The translations under genes and the position numbers were made by a program. A stretch of 64,000 nt of DNA from Symbiodinium natans. Lineage: Eukaryota; Sar; Dinophyceae; Suessiales; Symbiodiniaceae. The notes below the pieces were generated by a model. The model was not told where the DNA came from. It did no database searches and was given only the letters and a program-made list of their open reading frames with translations. Below are positions 52,100 to 63,679 of the stretch, piece by piece; position 1 is the stretch's first letter, and each line of letters opens with the position of its first letter. The stretch spans positions 1 through 64,000 of the forward strand of contig CAJNDS010000034.1 in assembly GCA_905221605.1 (NCBI GenBank), given 5' to 3'.

Positions 52100-52680
52100 T
52101 CAGGCTATGAAGCTCCGATGCTGAGGACGGTGTTACTCGTGGGCAGATGTTCAGGACTGGGGCCACTGGTGGCATTTGGAGTGAAAGGGTTCTTCGATGC
52201 TCTCCTTCCGGTTTGGCCTGCTAGCGCTCTCTTCTTCTTCTCCTCCTCTGCCAGGTTGTTGTTTTCAAGATACCTTCCCCCATTTCCGGCTAGTGTATGC
52301 CTTGCTCTCTTCGGACTTCTGAGCTCGATTTCGCAGATTCTGCTCAAAGAGCGCACAAAAAGGACCCGAAGATGCATCAAAGCTGCGCGGTCCGAATCAG
52401 CATCAGGAGCGTCCACGCCTTCAGCAAATGTACCCTACCTACTCCCAGAATCCCCCAACTGCTTCTAAATATTCTCAAAAAGAAACGGAAAAACTGCTGG
52501 GTGGAGACACCGTCACCGTCTGCGACCGGTTCCTGTGCCCAAGTCCTTATTCGCGGTCCCAGGTGCAGAAAAGCGCGCGCCCACACACACACACACACAC
52601 ACATTCGGCAACTGCTATATCCGAGGCTGGCAAGAGGCTCATTGCACACAACGGCTCCAATGAGCAAAGCTCCTGCCAAT
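52100..52680 (-). CDS. Exon-like segments of an unrecognised minus-strand gene
   Basis: About 52679-52615 starts MAGALLIGAVVCNEPLASLG and runs into a short GT repeat (52581-52602). About 52416-52105 is an open, protein-like frame (contains HLRVLFVRSLSRICEIELRS and YLENNNLAEEEKKKRALAGQ) ending in a stop. No domain was recognised. Confidence 0.38.
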
Positions 52681-52875
52681 CAATGGCTTAGCAAACTGTC
52701 TGCAGAAGTCTTTTTAAATGAGAGAAGATGACAGAAGTACCGAAGCACCATCGGCCTCCGAGGATTTCATGGGGCTGCAGCACCTGGGGTTTGCGTCGTT
52801 TGCGTGTGCGTCTCCCCGCTCTTCCCCCCCTCAGCCTTAAAGCATTCTGAAGTCTAAAGACAAGTTCAATGTTTG

Positions 52876-52975
52876 GTGGTTTTCCAAGTTAGGGGGAACC
52901 TTATTGGGGTCCTTCTTACAAGGGAGTCCTACTATTTGGGTGTCTAAACTTGGAGGCCTATTTTCGTAAGCCCCC
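52876..52975. repeat. Dispersed fold-back element, copy 3
   Basis: It runs from GGTGGTTTTCCAAGTTAGGGGG through GGGGTCCTT and TCCTACTATTTGGG to TTTTCGTAAGCCCCC. It aligns with copy 1 along its length. It lies just downstream of the last placed exon of the DMT transporter gene. Confidence 0.82.
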
Positions 52976-52989
52976 AACTCTTAATTTCA

Positions 52990-55400
52990 CCTCTGGAGCA
53001 CGTCACCCAGAAGCGCCATGGCAGCCACGGCCGCCCAGAGTGGCTCGGAGGCTGCAATGAGAGCCACATCGGAGCCCTTGACCCTGCGGAGGGCTTCGTT
53101 GGCCAGCCACATGGTAAGCACCTCGGGTGCCGGAATGATTCCAACATGGCGAAGCTCTCAAAGAGGTGCTTTGCGCAACGAGGGGGCCCGAGTGAGCCCG
53201 AGAGCTGGAGGCCGCGGCGTTGCCCACGAGCGCTGAGAAGCAGAGAGGTCCGAGGAGACCCGGCGCCTGGAAAAAAGAAAAGCAGGTGCTTCTTCAATGT
53301 TGTTTAACTCGACGGGAGAGCCCGACGGCCTGTTTACATGACCTAACTTCTGCGCAGCCAGGGACAGCTGGGAATGCCACTTTGGGTTCAGAGCTTCCGC
53401 TGACATCCCCCGCTGACGCGTGTGCCACTCTCAACCGGAAAGCCAACCTATCCCTTCAAACATGCAAGCCCTGCCCCTCCCTCCTACCGCGGTTACAATA
53501 TGCTGTGTTGGGCTTGGGCTTTGCAGACGGCTTCGATCCACTGCCAGTTCGCACCATTGATACATACATAGACATACGGGTAGCACCAGTCCCTAGCCAC
53601 CTTCACTCAGCAGCAAGGGCACCTGGAGAAGCTGTGGGAGCTGCATGCCCAGCTCCGCAGCCGCGAGCCCACCCTTCTGCCAGGTGAGCCAGCCGACATT
53701 CGCCAGGGCCGTCATTGCAAGCTGAATTGCCGTCGAGGGTAGCGTATCCTGTGGATGATCTTTCCTTGGCTCAGGCTCTCTAGTCTTCTCTAGTTGGCTT
53801 ATGGCAAATCCGCGGCAAGCTTGTGACTGTAATGTCAGGCATGCTGAGGCTCATCGTTCTGCCAAGCACGTACCATCCTGCGCCGAAGGAGAGCGGAACC
53901 AGGCTACAAACCAGGTCACCGATGCCCAACTCCAGTGAGCCACCGCCGGCAAATTCCAGGATTGCGACTCCTGCACCATCCGACATCTTCCCACATCTTC
54001 CCACATCTCCCCGCGACATGCCACTTCTGTTTGCTGCTCTTTGCTTTGCTTCAAGTAAAGTAGGTGGAGCGGCCTGTGACGGCGATTACGGCCGCGGCCA
54101 GGGTGCCCATATTCAATCGCCCCGTAACGATGCAGGTGATTCCTCAAGGGGATTTGGGAGGCGATTTGGGGGCTCGAGGGCAGCGCGAGGGTTGCACTAC
54201 GTGCATCAGTTGACTATAGTTCCTACTTCGGAACGGATTACCAAAGCACACATCCACCCGACACCTGCACAGACGACGGCTTGGAGCGAGCCGAAGAAGG
54301 AGGTCTTCGCTGCCGTAGTTCCCAATCCTTGATCCGGAAACCCACCCCCGCGCAGACGGGAACTTCAGCATGCTGCTATAAGGCTATAGTTTTTTGTATT
54401 CTACTGAGAGTACTGGTAGCTATTCTGACCCTGCAAACTATGACTCAGCTTTCCAACTCACGGCCCAGGTGCCCAGGGCTAGGAACATTGCCACGTATCC
54501 TGCAAACAGGGCTGTAACGAATGTCCAAGGTTGCACAGCTGCAGAGGGCCACAAGCCTGCCCCATAGAAGGCCCCAACCTTGCAGGAGCCGAGCCTGGGC
54601 TCTCAGGGTACCAAAGAAAAAGCGCCAAACCACCTTCTAAGTTGATCGATACAACATGATACAACCCCCTTTCTTTGAGTACACAGCGTGGCGTATGGTC
54701 CTTTCAAACCACCCCGGGCGGCGTCAAAAGCGCGTCACAGCCTAGCGGGCTACTGGAGCCTCGGACCCTTCTGTTCCTTCATTGCACGGGGCGCGTCGAA
54801 GCGCGTTCACTTTACGCATGTTTAAGCTGCTTTCCATTCTCTTTGGTAAAGCCCGTGAGATTATGGGTTCACGGTACGATTTCCAGGCGCTGCACCGGAC
54901 GCCCTAAACCTTAATAAGCATATCTGGGGCATCATCGTAGCTGCTCGTGCTTCCGGGCGAGGGAAAACCGCTATTTTCGGGAACGCGAAAAGAAGGCTGA
55001 GCATCACGACCAATCCTAGTTGCGGAAGCTTGGACGCCAGATTTCTCTCATTTCTAGTGCCACCCAGACCTTAGTGCATGTTTAAACCTCTTCCGGGTGG
55101 GATCCCTCCAAGGCCACGCTCGGAATTAAGAACATTAGAAAAAGTTTGTTCCGACAAAGATGGATCACTGGGACCCCGGCGTGCTCTGCAGCGAACTGGA
55201 AGAGAAAAGCCAGGGCGACAAGCACAGCGTGGCAACGGTGAAGCGCAGTGCTCCAAAAAGCACACCAGGCTCCTGCGGGGCTATCCAATCTCCGAAACCC
55301 GCATCTCCCTGCGGCGCCATGAGGCTCAAGGAAGCACCCGCATGAGCGTCCTCAAAGCCAGCAGATGCCAGCGCATCAATGCCAGCTTTGGATGATACAA
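52990..55400 (-). CDS. EamA/DMT-family membrane transporter, multi-exon
   Basis: Exons placed in phase: about 55385-55190 (contains DWIAPQEPGVLFGALRFTVA then TLCLSPWLF), 54538-54473 (WTFVTALFAGYVAMFLALG), 54327-54265 (LGTTAAKTSFFGSLQAVVCA), 54142-54074 (ITCIVTGRLNMGTLAAAVIA), 53970-53837 (VAILEF then ELGIGDLVCSLVPLSFGAGW), 53748-53623 (DTLPSTAIQLAMTALANVGW) and 53121-52990 (ALRRVKGSDVALIAASEPLW, ending AAMALLGDVLQ). The repeated helix pairs, the GALRF and TTAAKTSFF motifs and the final ASEPLWAA...LLGD are typical of the drug/metabolite transporter superfamily (ten TM helices, small-molecule export or plastid exchange). Substrate cannot be read. Gaps remain between 55190 and 54538 and between 53623 and 53121, and the true C terminus may lie below 52990. 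Donors include GC and GA. Confidence 0.78.
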
Positions 55401-55439
55401 TGCTACCTGTTCCGGTGATTCCAGGATGAATGCAGATGC

Positions 55440-56230
55440 AAAGCTGCCGGAGTCAGCGAAGAGGAACCGACCGTCTGCTTTCTGCTCCCGTATTCCTCTT
55501 TGCTAACGACCCGGACGGTGAACACCAAGCAACCAATCCACGCCCAAAGAAGCCCACCGGCCTCCCCACATCATGGCGTTGAACATGCCTCAGAGATGTA
55601 TACAGGCAGCGGTCAGTGGGAGGGTGCAAGAAGAGGTTGCAAAGCGGCGAGACGGCTCGTCGTGAGAAGGAAAAAGTGGAGAAAAGGAGAGCCAGGCGAT
55701 CTGCCCTCCAGAATGCCAGGCTGCCACCCCCCCCCCCCCCCCCCCCCCCCCCCTGGCCCCCCTGCCCTAAGAAAGGCGCGACAGCTTCCGGGCCCGGACT
55801 CCCCCCCCCGTTACGGTTGCGCCAGGAGAGGACGACGAGGGTGGACGCCGCGATCAAGCCCAGCCTCTCACAGCCATCGGCGGCCCCACCAGAGGCAATG
55901 AGGCCCCAGAGTTGCATGACCACTGAGCCTTCAGCTGCTGCCCTTCAGGAGAAAAAAGACAGAATGGCCAGTGAGAACGCGAGACAGTGCGAGCCTGAGA
56001 GCTTGACTCAGGAATTGGTTGGAAAGAGTGAGGATGGCGAGTCCAGACAGGAAGCAGAGGCAAGGTAGATGGAGGCAAAGCCCAGAGCGAGAAACCTAGG
56101 TCCGTAGTTCATGCTTCATCAACAGACGTGTCAACAACTTCGCCTGAGGCTGACACTGACACACTTCCTCAGCACTGAAGCAGGCATACGGATCCAGACA
56201 AATCTCAGAACAGCATCAGCGACAAGCATG
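55440..56230 (-). other. Region upstream of the DMT transporter with possible exons
   Basis: A minus-strand segment near 55470-55400 (DGRFLFADSGSFASAFILES) is open and may be an upstream exon of the transporter or the end of another gene. A pure C tract lies at 55728-55753. No domain was seen. Confidence 0.3.
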
Positions 56231-56239
56231 TCTCTCCAA

Positions 56240-56445
56240 ATTCTCAAGCTTCAGGTTTCATTGCTTCCATGAGACGCCGAGGCTCCAAAGCAACTCGCTT
56301 TCCATGGGGTTGGAAACCTGGGCAGCTGCGCCGGAAGGCGCAGGTCCAGCTGTCTTGACCGCATCGAGGTCAGCCGCGGCATGTTCATGTGTGTCGGGCC
56401 GGCTCCTGCACAAGATCTTGCAATGCGCTCTATACTTGTGCAATC
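56240..56445 (-). CDS. Exon-like segment, unrecognised
   Basis: One minus-strand frame encodes HEHAAADLDAVKTAGPAPSG then AAQVSNPMESELLWSLGVSW before a stop near 56258. Protein-like composition only; no family. Confidence 0.3.
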
Positions 56446-56933
56446 AATGGCGCACATTTTTACACACTCACACTCACAAGATCTCACAGGCTATTTGGAG
56501 CCAAGTATCTTCGTCTCAAGGCTTGTCAGGCCAGGCACGAAGCTCTCGTGCCGAGTGAGGCTGGTGCGTGTGCCATGCCTTCCAAGGCAGTCTCTAATAA
56601 TTGAAAGACGGCTCAAAGCATCACACTGACCTGCCTCCAGGAAAGACAGCAGGCTCCGCAGACCACCAAGGCGAAGACGGCCTGCCAGTGATCAGCACAA
56701 TCGGGACTGTTTGACATGAACTTGCTAGATTTGATATCAATGCAATGGAATGGGTTTCCGAAAATCCCCCGGGTCCCGGGTGTAGGCCACTCCTTAATCC
56801 CCTTGCTGACGGCTATGCACCCGTAAACCCCCTATGGACTTCGCCTATCCCGCTGAGGCGGGGCGTGTAAGTGCTAATGTTAGGGGTAGATACCCTCTCA
56901 GGATTCCCACAATATCAGAAGGGCTATCATCTA

Positions 56934-57029
56934 TTTGGGGCATATCATGATATCCCCTATTCGTGGGAGATACCTACACACTTTGGGGTACATCATGATA
57001 TCCCCTATTTGTGGGAGATACCTACATAC
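56934..57029. repeat. Tandem duplication, 2 x 48 bp
   Basis: Two adjacent copies of a unit starting TTTGGGG and containing ATCATGATATCCCCTATT and GTGGGAGATACCTAC, differing at few positions. The flanking region 56760-56930 is AT/CCCC-rich and has no gene I can see. Confidence 0.93.
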
Positions 57030-57239
57030 TTCCCGTGTGATTCGGCCAGGCATGTGGGCAAACGAGGCGCTGCCTTTCGACGTGTACGGACACCCATTCG
57101 TCGGCCCAGCTTCGGCTCGGGCGACTATCCGTGGCTGTGAGCCATCAGAGGCTTCGAGACGAAACATTGAGCATTTGCAACCTTGAGCGCTTAGCCCACA
57201 AAGTGAAGCAAAGCAAAGCAGACCACTTGCCTTGCCGCC

Positions 57240-57860
57240 GCCTCGGCGTTGCTAGCATTACTGGTGGCACCCTCTGCAACAAGTGGGACGATTCTGAGAT
57301 GCACCACATGGGTCACGAGATCGCAGCGGCATTTTCATAAGGGTGCTTTTCGGTTTCTGGACTGTTTCATTCAAGCGCAAGCGATCTTGGGGCGACGCCT
57401 TTGATCCTCTCCACGTTGGTGTCGTACTGGCCTGAGCTTTGCTGAGCTTAGGGCCCACAGAGTAAACGATGGCAGCTCCGAGGGCCGCCACTATCAATGG
57501 ACTTCAGTGCGAACTTCTGGTACTCCTAAAAAGTCCAGCGAAGCTCCACAGTTGTGTGAGGATCAGTGACATGGATCCTTCGGCACGTACTTCTTCAGCT
57601 GGTCTTCCCTGCATTGGTTCAAGATGGTCAAGGCCCCACATCTTGCGATGGGCTTTCGGACCTGGCCTGGCTTTCTTCCAGGCATCGAGCTCAGCGATGG
57701 TCGTGCAGTCCTAAGTGCCATACAGGAGCCTACGAGTACTATGGACTCTGCTTCAGATGCGCCAGCAGCACGATCGGTCCGTGCAGATGTCTCGCCACTC
57801 TTTGCAGGTCACTTGCGGCCAGGTCTCCGCAGCATCTGTTGGAACCGGAGCCGGAGTCCT
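57240..57860 (-). CDS. Exon-like segments of an unrecognised minus-strand gene
   Basis: About 57655-57570 encodes ARCGALTILNQCREDQLKKY then VPKDP. About 57505-57440 encodes a hydrophobic segment (IVAALGAAIVYSVGPKLS). About 57432-57385 after aaagctcag encodes QYDTNVERIKGVAPR. Together these could be one short membrane protein. The family was not recognised. Confidence 0.33.
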
Positions 57861-57929
57861 AGGTCTGAGGCGTATGCACCGCGAACTGCCCTCATTACAC
57901 CCTTGCCTGGAGCTTGGTTGGAAACCCTG

Positions 57930-58640
57930 AACATCCTGTAGGCCCTAAGCCCTAAACTCTGAAGCCCCCGACCAAACTATCCCAAAATCCCCAAGCCTGA
58001 AGCCCTTTGAGGCCCCATGAGGACCCGGCTCTGTAGGGGGCGCTGAGGCTGCTGCGAAGAATGCCTCAACATCGGAGGTACGTATACAAAAAACATCATA
58101 CGGCTTCTTTTACCTAGACTCTATAGACCATAGACAATTATATTAGAAAGTGCACATACGGGGATATAAGCACTACAAACCAAATCCTTTCCAGGGTCTC
58201 GGAGGCCCAGAAAGTATTTTTCAGCACCATCTCCAAGCTGAATGCTACAAGCCCAGCGGCTGCACGGCAAGGTCTCCTCTGCTTATGAACAGCAACCCTT
58301 AACTTGAAGCTGGCCCGGGGGCTACCATGAGAAGAAAACTTGAGAACACAGTGAACACAAGAGAATGGGAACAAGGGCGGGTAAGATGGCTTTGATGAAG
58401 GTTCAACAGTTCATGAACTCAGCCAGGCTCAAGTGCATCGGGGACTGAGCCATCTCGGGACCCAGCCTGAGGTGATCCGTGTGCTGCTCCCTTGGCAACC
58501 TTGCGACAACCGACACAGTGACTTATCCAGAATGCCGTGTTCTCGTGCTTGTCCTATGCGATTACACCGCTTTAGTGTGGAAGGCCACCCAAACACTGAT
58601 CCCGTTCTCGTGTGTTCTCTGCCCTGCTCAGAACTTCACC
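57930..58640. other. Stretch without recognised gene
   Basis: It includes a degenerate CCCTAAGCCCTAAACTCTG tract at 57940-57965. No coding segment was supported. Confidence 0.4.
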
Positions 58641-58649
58641 GCCGCATAG

Positions 58650-59935
58650 GAGACATGCAGCATGAGCCGATCTGCGCCGGCCTTGTCCTTGGCCTTGGCC
58701 TGCTCCATCTGCTTCGCCTCAACTTGCTCAACTCAAAAAGGTTTGCGGTTTAGGGTTCCAGATTCTTCACTCTTTGGTGACTGCATTCGGACTGGGCGTC
58801 GCCTGCTTCGCCGCCTGTTCCGCCTGCTGGGCAGCCATTGCAGCCTGCGCGACAGTCTCCTTTGAAGGTTCCCCGGGTCAAAAGCGACTGTCCAGAAACC
58901 CCCTGCCGGCCTGCTGAGCTGCCTGTTGGGCGGCCACCTGTGACTCGACGCCAGGCGGCAAGAACTGGGCCCTGCCAAAGCTCACGCAGGACACGAGCGG
59001 GAGCGCATGGCACAATCGTAGCGGCTCAGCATCGGACCGATAGAACTGCCCCAACTGGTTTGCAAGCTGGGACTGCGAAGCCTGCACCTCCCAATTCGAC
59101 TCTTATGTGCTCTGCTCGGAGATCCCATAAACCGGGCAGCTCATTCGCAGACACCAAGCTGGGCGTCATGCTTCAGAGGCTGAGCCGCCGAAGGCTCCAC
59201 CGTAAGCCTCGTGTGTGTCTCAGTCATTCAAACCTTCCCAACTTTCGCGGTTTCCGCACCTGACCGACGTTTGTGCCCATGGGACCATAGGAGGAGCCAC
59301 CGCCGTACATCCTTGGCGTAAAGGTGAAATAGGAGTACTAACTAACAGATGTGCTCAAGCGTGCTGACTTTCTTGACGGTACCGGCATCTCCAACTGGCA
59401 GGTTGCCACGGCACTTCAGAACTGGGCACACGGCCCGCCCATGCCGGACATACCAGGCATGCCACCCATGGCCGGCGATGCCGGAGCAGGGACCTGGTAG
59501 AGCAAACACAAAAGGCACAACAAACAATTGAAGCATACTCGGATACCCATGGCCAGTGGCTTTCAGCAGAAAGGGCCCCGGACACCCTGCTGTGGCATGG
59601 CGCCTTGCGTTTGCATGGTCATCGCCTGCCACGGCAACCCGAACCTGACCACTAAACCTCCCCGGTAGATGTGTATTCAACCGGGGGAAAGCATGAAACC
59701 TTCCAGCTTAACTTCTGCCAGGAGCACCGGCACGCCCGGGGCGTACATCGACCTGCACCGTGCTTCGCCACGCTTTGCCATGCTTCTGAAAGTAACCCGT
59801 ACACCGTATGCATTGAGTGTGGGATGGCCGGACTGAGACCAACGCCTGTAGATGCCACCAATGTGGTTGGCAAGCTGCGCTTGTTGCAGCGATGCCTGTC
59901 AAACTCTCTTCTGCCTAACGTCCCAGCATGCTATT
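58650..59935 (-). CDS. Gln/Met/Gly-rich repeat protein, multi-exon
   Basis: Successive minus-strand segments share composition. About 59905-59850 encodes QASLQQAQLANHIGGIYRR, and about 59085-59030 encodes QASQSQLANQLGQFYRS, clearly repeats of one another. Others encode PWQAMTMQTQGAMPQQGVRG (near 59630-59570), PASPAMGGMPGMSGMGG (near 59480-59425), MYGGGSSYGPMGTNVGQ (near 59310-59255), AYGGAFGGSASEA (near 59205-59165), ESQVAAQQAAQQAGRG (near 58955-58905), ETVAQAAMAAQQAEQAAKQA (near 58865-58800) and VEQVEAKQMEQAKAKDKAG (near 58732-58675). The low-complexity Gln/Ala, Gly/Tyr and Met/Gly blocks suggest a disordered, possibly RNA-associated protein, as an inference. I know no specific family. Confidence 0.5.
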
Positions 59936-59939
59936 GAAG

Positions 59940-60890
59940 AGGGATACCAAGTGTGGTGAGCTCAGCTGCTCCCGACGGAGGAGTGCGTTAGTTCACATGC
60001 TGCTCGCGGTGAAGCAGTCTGAAGGTGCCCCGAACTAGGCTAGACAATGCACATGCTCTCACTCCCCCAAAACCTCGATCTGCTCCGTACCCACACGGAG
60101 TGGAGGCATGCAATCAGGCACAGGAAGCAATATGAAGCACTCTCACGTCATGTCCGCATTTTGTCGCATTCAAAAACAGCGATTTGTAGCATGCATCCGA
60201 GTCACATCAGGCAGAGCCGGAGATGCTGTCGCCGGTTGGACCGGTTGGGCCGGCACAGAGGCCTTCCGTTTGGGAATCCACAGAAGGCAGCTTTGAGGCC
60301 AGCTTGGCGAAGCTCTTTTTTTGGGGGGGAGGGGGGGCGGGGGGCAACATGGGGTAACCTCTCTCGAAAACCGCCCGAACGCCTGGTCACCGACAGCTCC
60401 GGCCATCAGAGCAAGCGACGCTCCTGAGCAGCGACATGTTCGCGCAGAAGCCACGAATGGTTGCCAAATGGTGCCATGCTGGCGCTACTTTTTGGGATTT
60501 GTGCGAAGGCCTCTGAACTGCACTGGACACATACTTCGACGTGCAGCGGACCGGGCCTACCCGGCCCAGTCATTCAGATCACCTCTACATATAAAACTCT
60601 GGCATAAACTGCAAGCTTCCAGGTAGCCAGATGCCTTCTCAAGCATTCTGATCTCTCTGGTCTTGCTTTCCCGGAAAAGCCCAGAACGTAAGTGCGCAAG
60701 GCGACTTTGTCGCGCGCAGGGCTCGGGCAACACGTAGAAAGTTACAGAGGGGAACAGAGCCTCGGCAATTTAGCTGTAGGTTTGGAATGGTTCGGACTGC
60801 ACCGGTGATGCAGCGCGATTTGTGAAATGCCTCCTCTCTGTCACAGGCTCTCACTGGGCTGGCAATCTGTAGCGGCCCTATGCGGCTCTA
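59940..60890. other. Stretch without recognised gene
   Basis: Short frames on both strands and a G-rich tract at 60320-60345. Nothing supportable. Confidence 0.35.
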
Positions 60891-60899
60891 GCAAACCCT

Positions 60900-63345
60900 C
60901 ACCCGACCCCTGCGAGCATCGTGCCGGAAAGTGCTGGTCTGGCGCCTGGGCTTGGAGCAAGGGCAGATGCGACCACCCAACACAGCAGTGCATGCCACAC
61001 CAAGCTGGCCGGGTGGCATCACTGAGAGCAGCCCAAAGCGCTCCTCTGCGGCCAAGTTCTTGGCCTTCGGCTTGGAAGCCCCCGAAACGGACATGAAAAG
61101 GGCAAGCGGACAGTCGTTTGAAGTTTCCCAGATGTTTCCAGTTCCAGCAGTGTCAGAGTCAAAGGGGCGCTTTGTTACGGGGATGTTCATGAACTAATGC
61201 GCCGGCAAGCACGTATCCGAACATGGCAACATCAGCCAAAGAAGCCTCCATTTCGCTTTCGAAGTCGTCCAATTCCTGGCACACTCTCTCGCACCAAGAT
61301 CCCACGACCCAGTCAGAGGATGTCAGAGGGACCCTAAAGCCCAGAGCCGCTCCTTCTGCTTGGACTCAGGCAACTTGTGCTCGGCCATGATTTGCTCCAG
61401 CACGTCTGGTGGCTTGGGTGCCTTGTGGGGGTGTATGCAAGACCGTTCTTGGATTTGAAATGAGTCAAAGGCCCGGCCCCCCAGCCTTCGTCGGAGAGTC
61501 CAGTGACCACGTGGACCCAAGGCTGAATCCTGCCCGGCTCCGGAGCAATTTGTGCGCAAACAAACTCAAACAAAACCTCGAATGCTTCCGAGCAAGGCGT
61601 CGAATCTGCACGAAGACAAGTGATAACTGTGCCCACATGTGGCCACTCTGCAAGAAGCCACCTGTGTCGCGGAACGTGCCCGTGTCGCGGAAGGTGCCGG
61701 TGCCGCGGAAGGTGGAGCGGAAGGTTCCAGTCTCACCGAATGCGGTCGATGCCTCAGCGTAGAGCCTTGGATACTTGAACTCAAGTAGGTTCAAAGCAAG
61801 TTCAAGGGAAATGTTCAATTTGTGATCGGAACTTTCCTGCCAGGAAGCTCCTCCCAGTCCTTCCCTGCCAGCTGTTCAGCGAGGGCGCCGGCCACCACCT
61901 CGGCCTTGGCCATATTTCCAGGATCTTCAAAACCGGGAGATCTCAAGATCTGGCCGACCCTACAAGTATCCGGCCTGTGCCTCCACCTCACGCAGGGCCA
62001 TGCCATCCTTGACCTGCTCCTTTGAAGTTGAGTGGGTGTTTAGGGGGCTCATGGACTTTGGAATAAAAACGTGAATAAACGGGAACTACGTGGAGATGGC
62101 ATGTGAGACACTAATATGGCCCAGTCGGCCTCGAGCATGGCGAGCTCTTTGAGCAGGACCTGTGGGGGTAGCATGGAGCGGCAAACCAGCGCGAGCCCCC
62201 GAAAAAAGGGGACCCTAATTGTGCCCTGAGTTAGAACCACCCCCCCCCCCCCCCAAAACATCAGGAGGGTTGAGATGAGACCGGAATCAGCAGATGTGCC
62301 TCGTGCCGTGCATCAGGCAGCTGCCAGGCTTCTGGAGGGCCACCTTGCAGTCTAACTTTGGGGTTTTTTGGGGGGGGTCCTTTTGTGCCAGTGAGGGAGG
62401 TTCCCGAGGTTCCCTCCGACGTTAAATCAGTCAGGGCACTTAGTCGCGACTCCTCCAAAAGCTGCTCAGCGGCCGCCTGGGCATTGTCCAGGGATGCCTC
62501 CTGCCGAGGGGATTTGACCGAAGCTCCGAAGACGACCACTGTTCTGTGAGACCTCTTTGCCTGTGGTTTTGGGTTCCCTTGAAGCACAGCTCACGCATGC
62601 TGGGCACCTTAGACAAAAGGCTCTGGCCAGAAAAGGGCACTGTTGGTCAAGCCCCTCCGTTGCAATACTGGTCCTTGCCCTCGCGGTCTGAGTCTTTGGG
62701 GTGACTCAGAACAAATGCGTGCGTTGTTTGCCGCAGGGCACGCGATTTCTCCTCCATGGTGCGACTTTGCACAGGACTGGCATTGAGCATGAAGAGATCT
62801 TGTCAAGGCCATGAACACAAAACTCCTGCACGGAGCGCAGGAGCTGCTTCACTATGGAGTCCAGGGATGTGTGGAAGTGCGCAGGGATGTCAAAAACACT
62901 GCCGGATCCAGAACCTTCGGAAACACGGACATACAGAAACGGGCAACCCCTCCAATCAAAATAATAGGATAACGATTGCACAATCTTGCAACAGATTGCA
63001 ATAGTGCACCCTCCCATGACCCTGGCCAAGGCTCTCAGGTAGTCCACGTATGCCACCACTCCAGCACCCCAGAGACTCCAGCAGTCGGCCGACGAGCACC
63101 TGCTAAACTCCGGAGACATTGCCCAGCCACGCATGTACCCTAAACCCTAAATCCTTCTTTTGTCCAGCTCCCTGAACCCTAAAAAAACCCACAACTTCCG
63201 ATGCTGAAGGCATGGCGCGTCTGGGCGTCGAATGCCAGGAGGTATCTGGTGGTTGCTTCCAGGGGATGTGGCGACAGGATGAAGTGGTCATCCTTAAGGT
63301 GCTCGATGCACATCGTCTCCAAGCCGGCACGTATCCTGGAAGAGA
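60900..63345 (-). CDS. Exon-like segments of one or more large unrecognised minus-strand genes
   Basis: A long series of minus-strand segments looks coding: about 63345-63190 (ETMCIEHLKDDHFILSPHPL then EATTRYLLAFDAQTRHAF), 62960-62805 (FLYVRVSEGSGSGSVFDIPA), 62760-62665 (MEEKSRALRQTTHAFVLSHP), 62570-62370 (EASLDNAQAAAEQLLEESRL), 62180-62100 (PPQVLLKELAMLEADWAILV), 62020-61970 (VKDGMALREVEAQAG), 61940-61835 (NMAKAEVVAGALAEQLAGKD), 61800-61740 (LLEFKYPRLYAEASTAFGET), 61605-61490 (EAFEVLFEFVCAQIAPEPGR), 61430-61330 (PPDVLEQIMAEHKLPESKQK), 61290-61205 (QELDDFESEMEASLADVAMF) and 61190-60960 (NIPVTKRPFDSDTAGTGNIW). I recognise no domain and cannot say how many genes these make. A plus-strand frame (60931-61197) competes with the last one. 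Confidence 0.4.
61660..61726. repeat. Short tandem repeat within a coding-like region
   Basis: About four imperfect copies of an 18-base unit related to GTGTCGCGGAAGGTGCCG. On the minus strand it encodes a GTFRDT-like hexapeptide repeat. Confidence 0.85.
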
Positions 63346-63679
63346 CTTGGTAAGAAAAAACATAAACGATCAAAAACCATGGAAGGAAACAGAAAGGACA
63401 ACCAAGGCTCATGTTTTCCACCCACAGCGCATGGTGGTCGGTTTCGGTGGACTTCTCCATGGAAAGTCCCCGCACCCGCGACAGGATCACGGAGGGCACT
63501 AAGCCCCTAAGCTTTCATCATGGCATGCGCGCCGGTTGTACCTCGTGTATCTGCTAGAAGTACAAGTTGCATGTCGCAGTGGCTAAGCCGTGTTCCTGTC
63601 GTCGCTGCTTGTTTACCATTCTGTTTTGCAGTGCTCCAGCCGCTACAAAGACTTTTGGCAACCTTCAACCTGCATAAAT

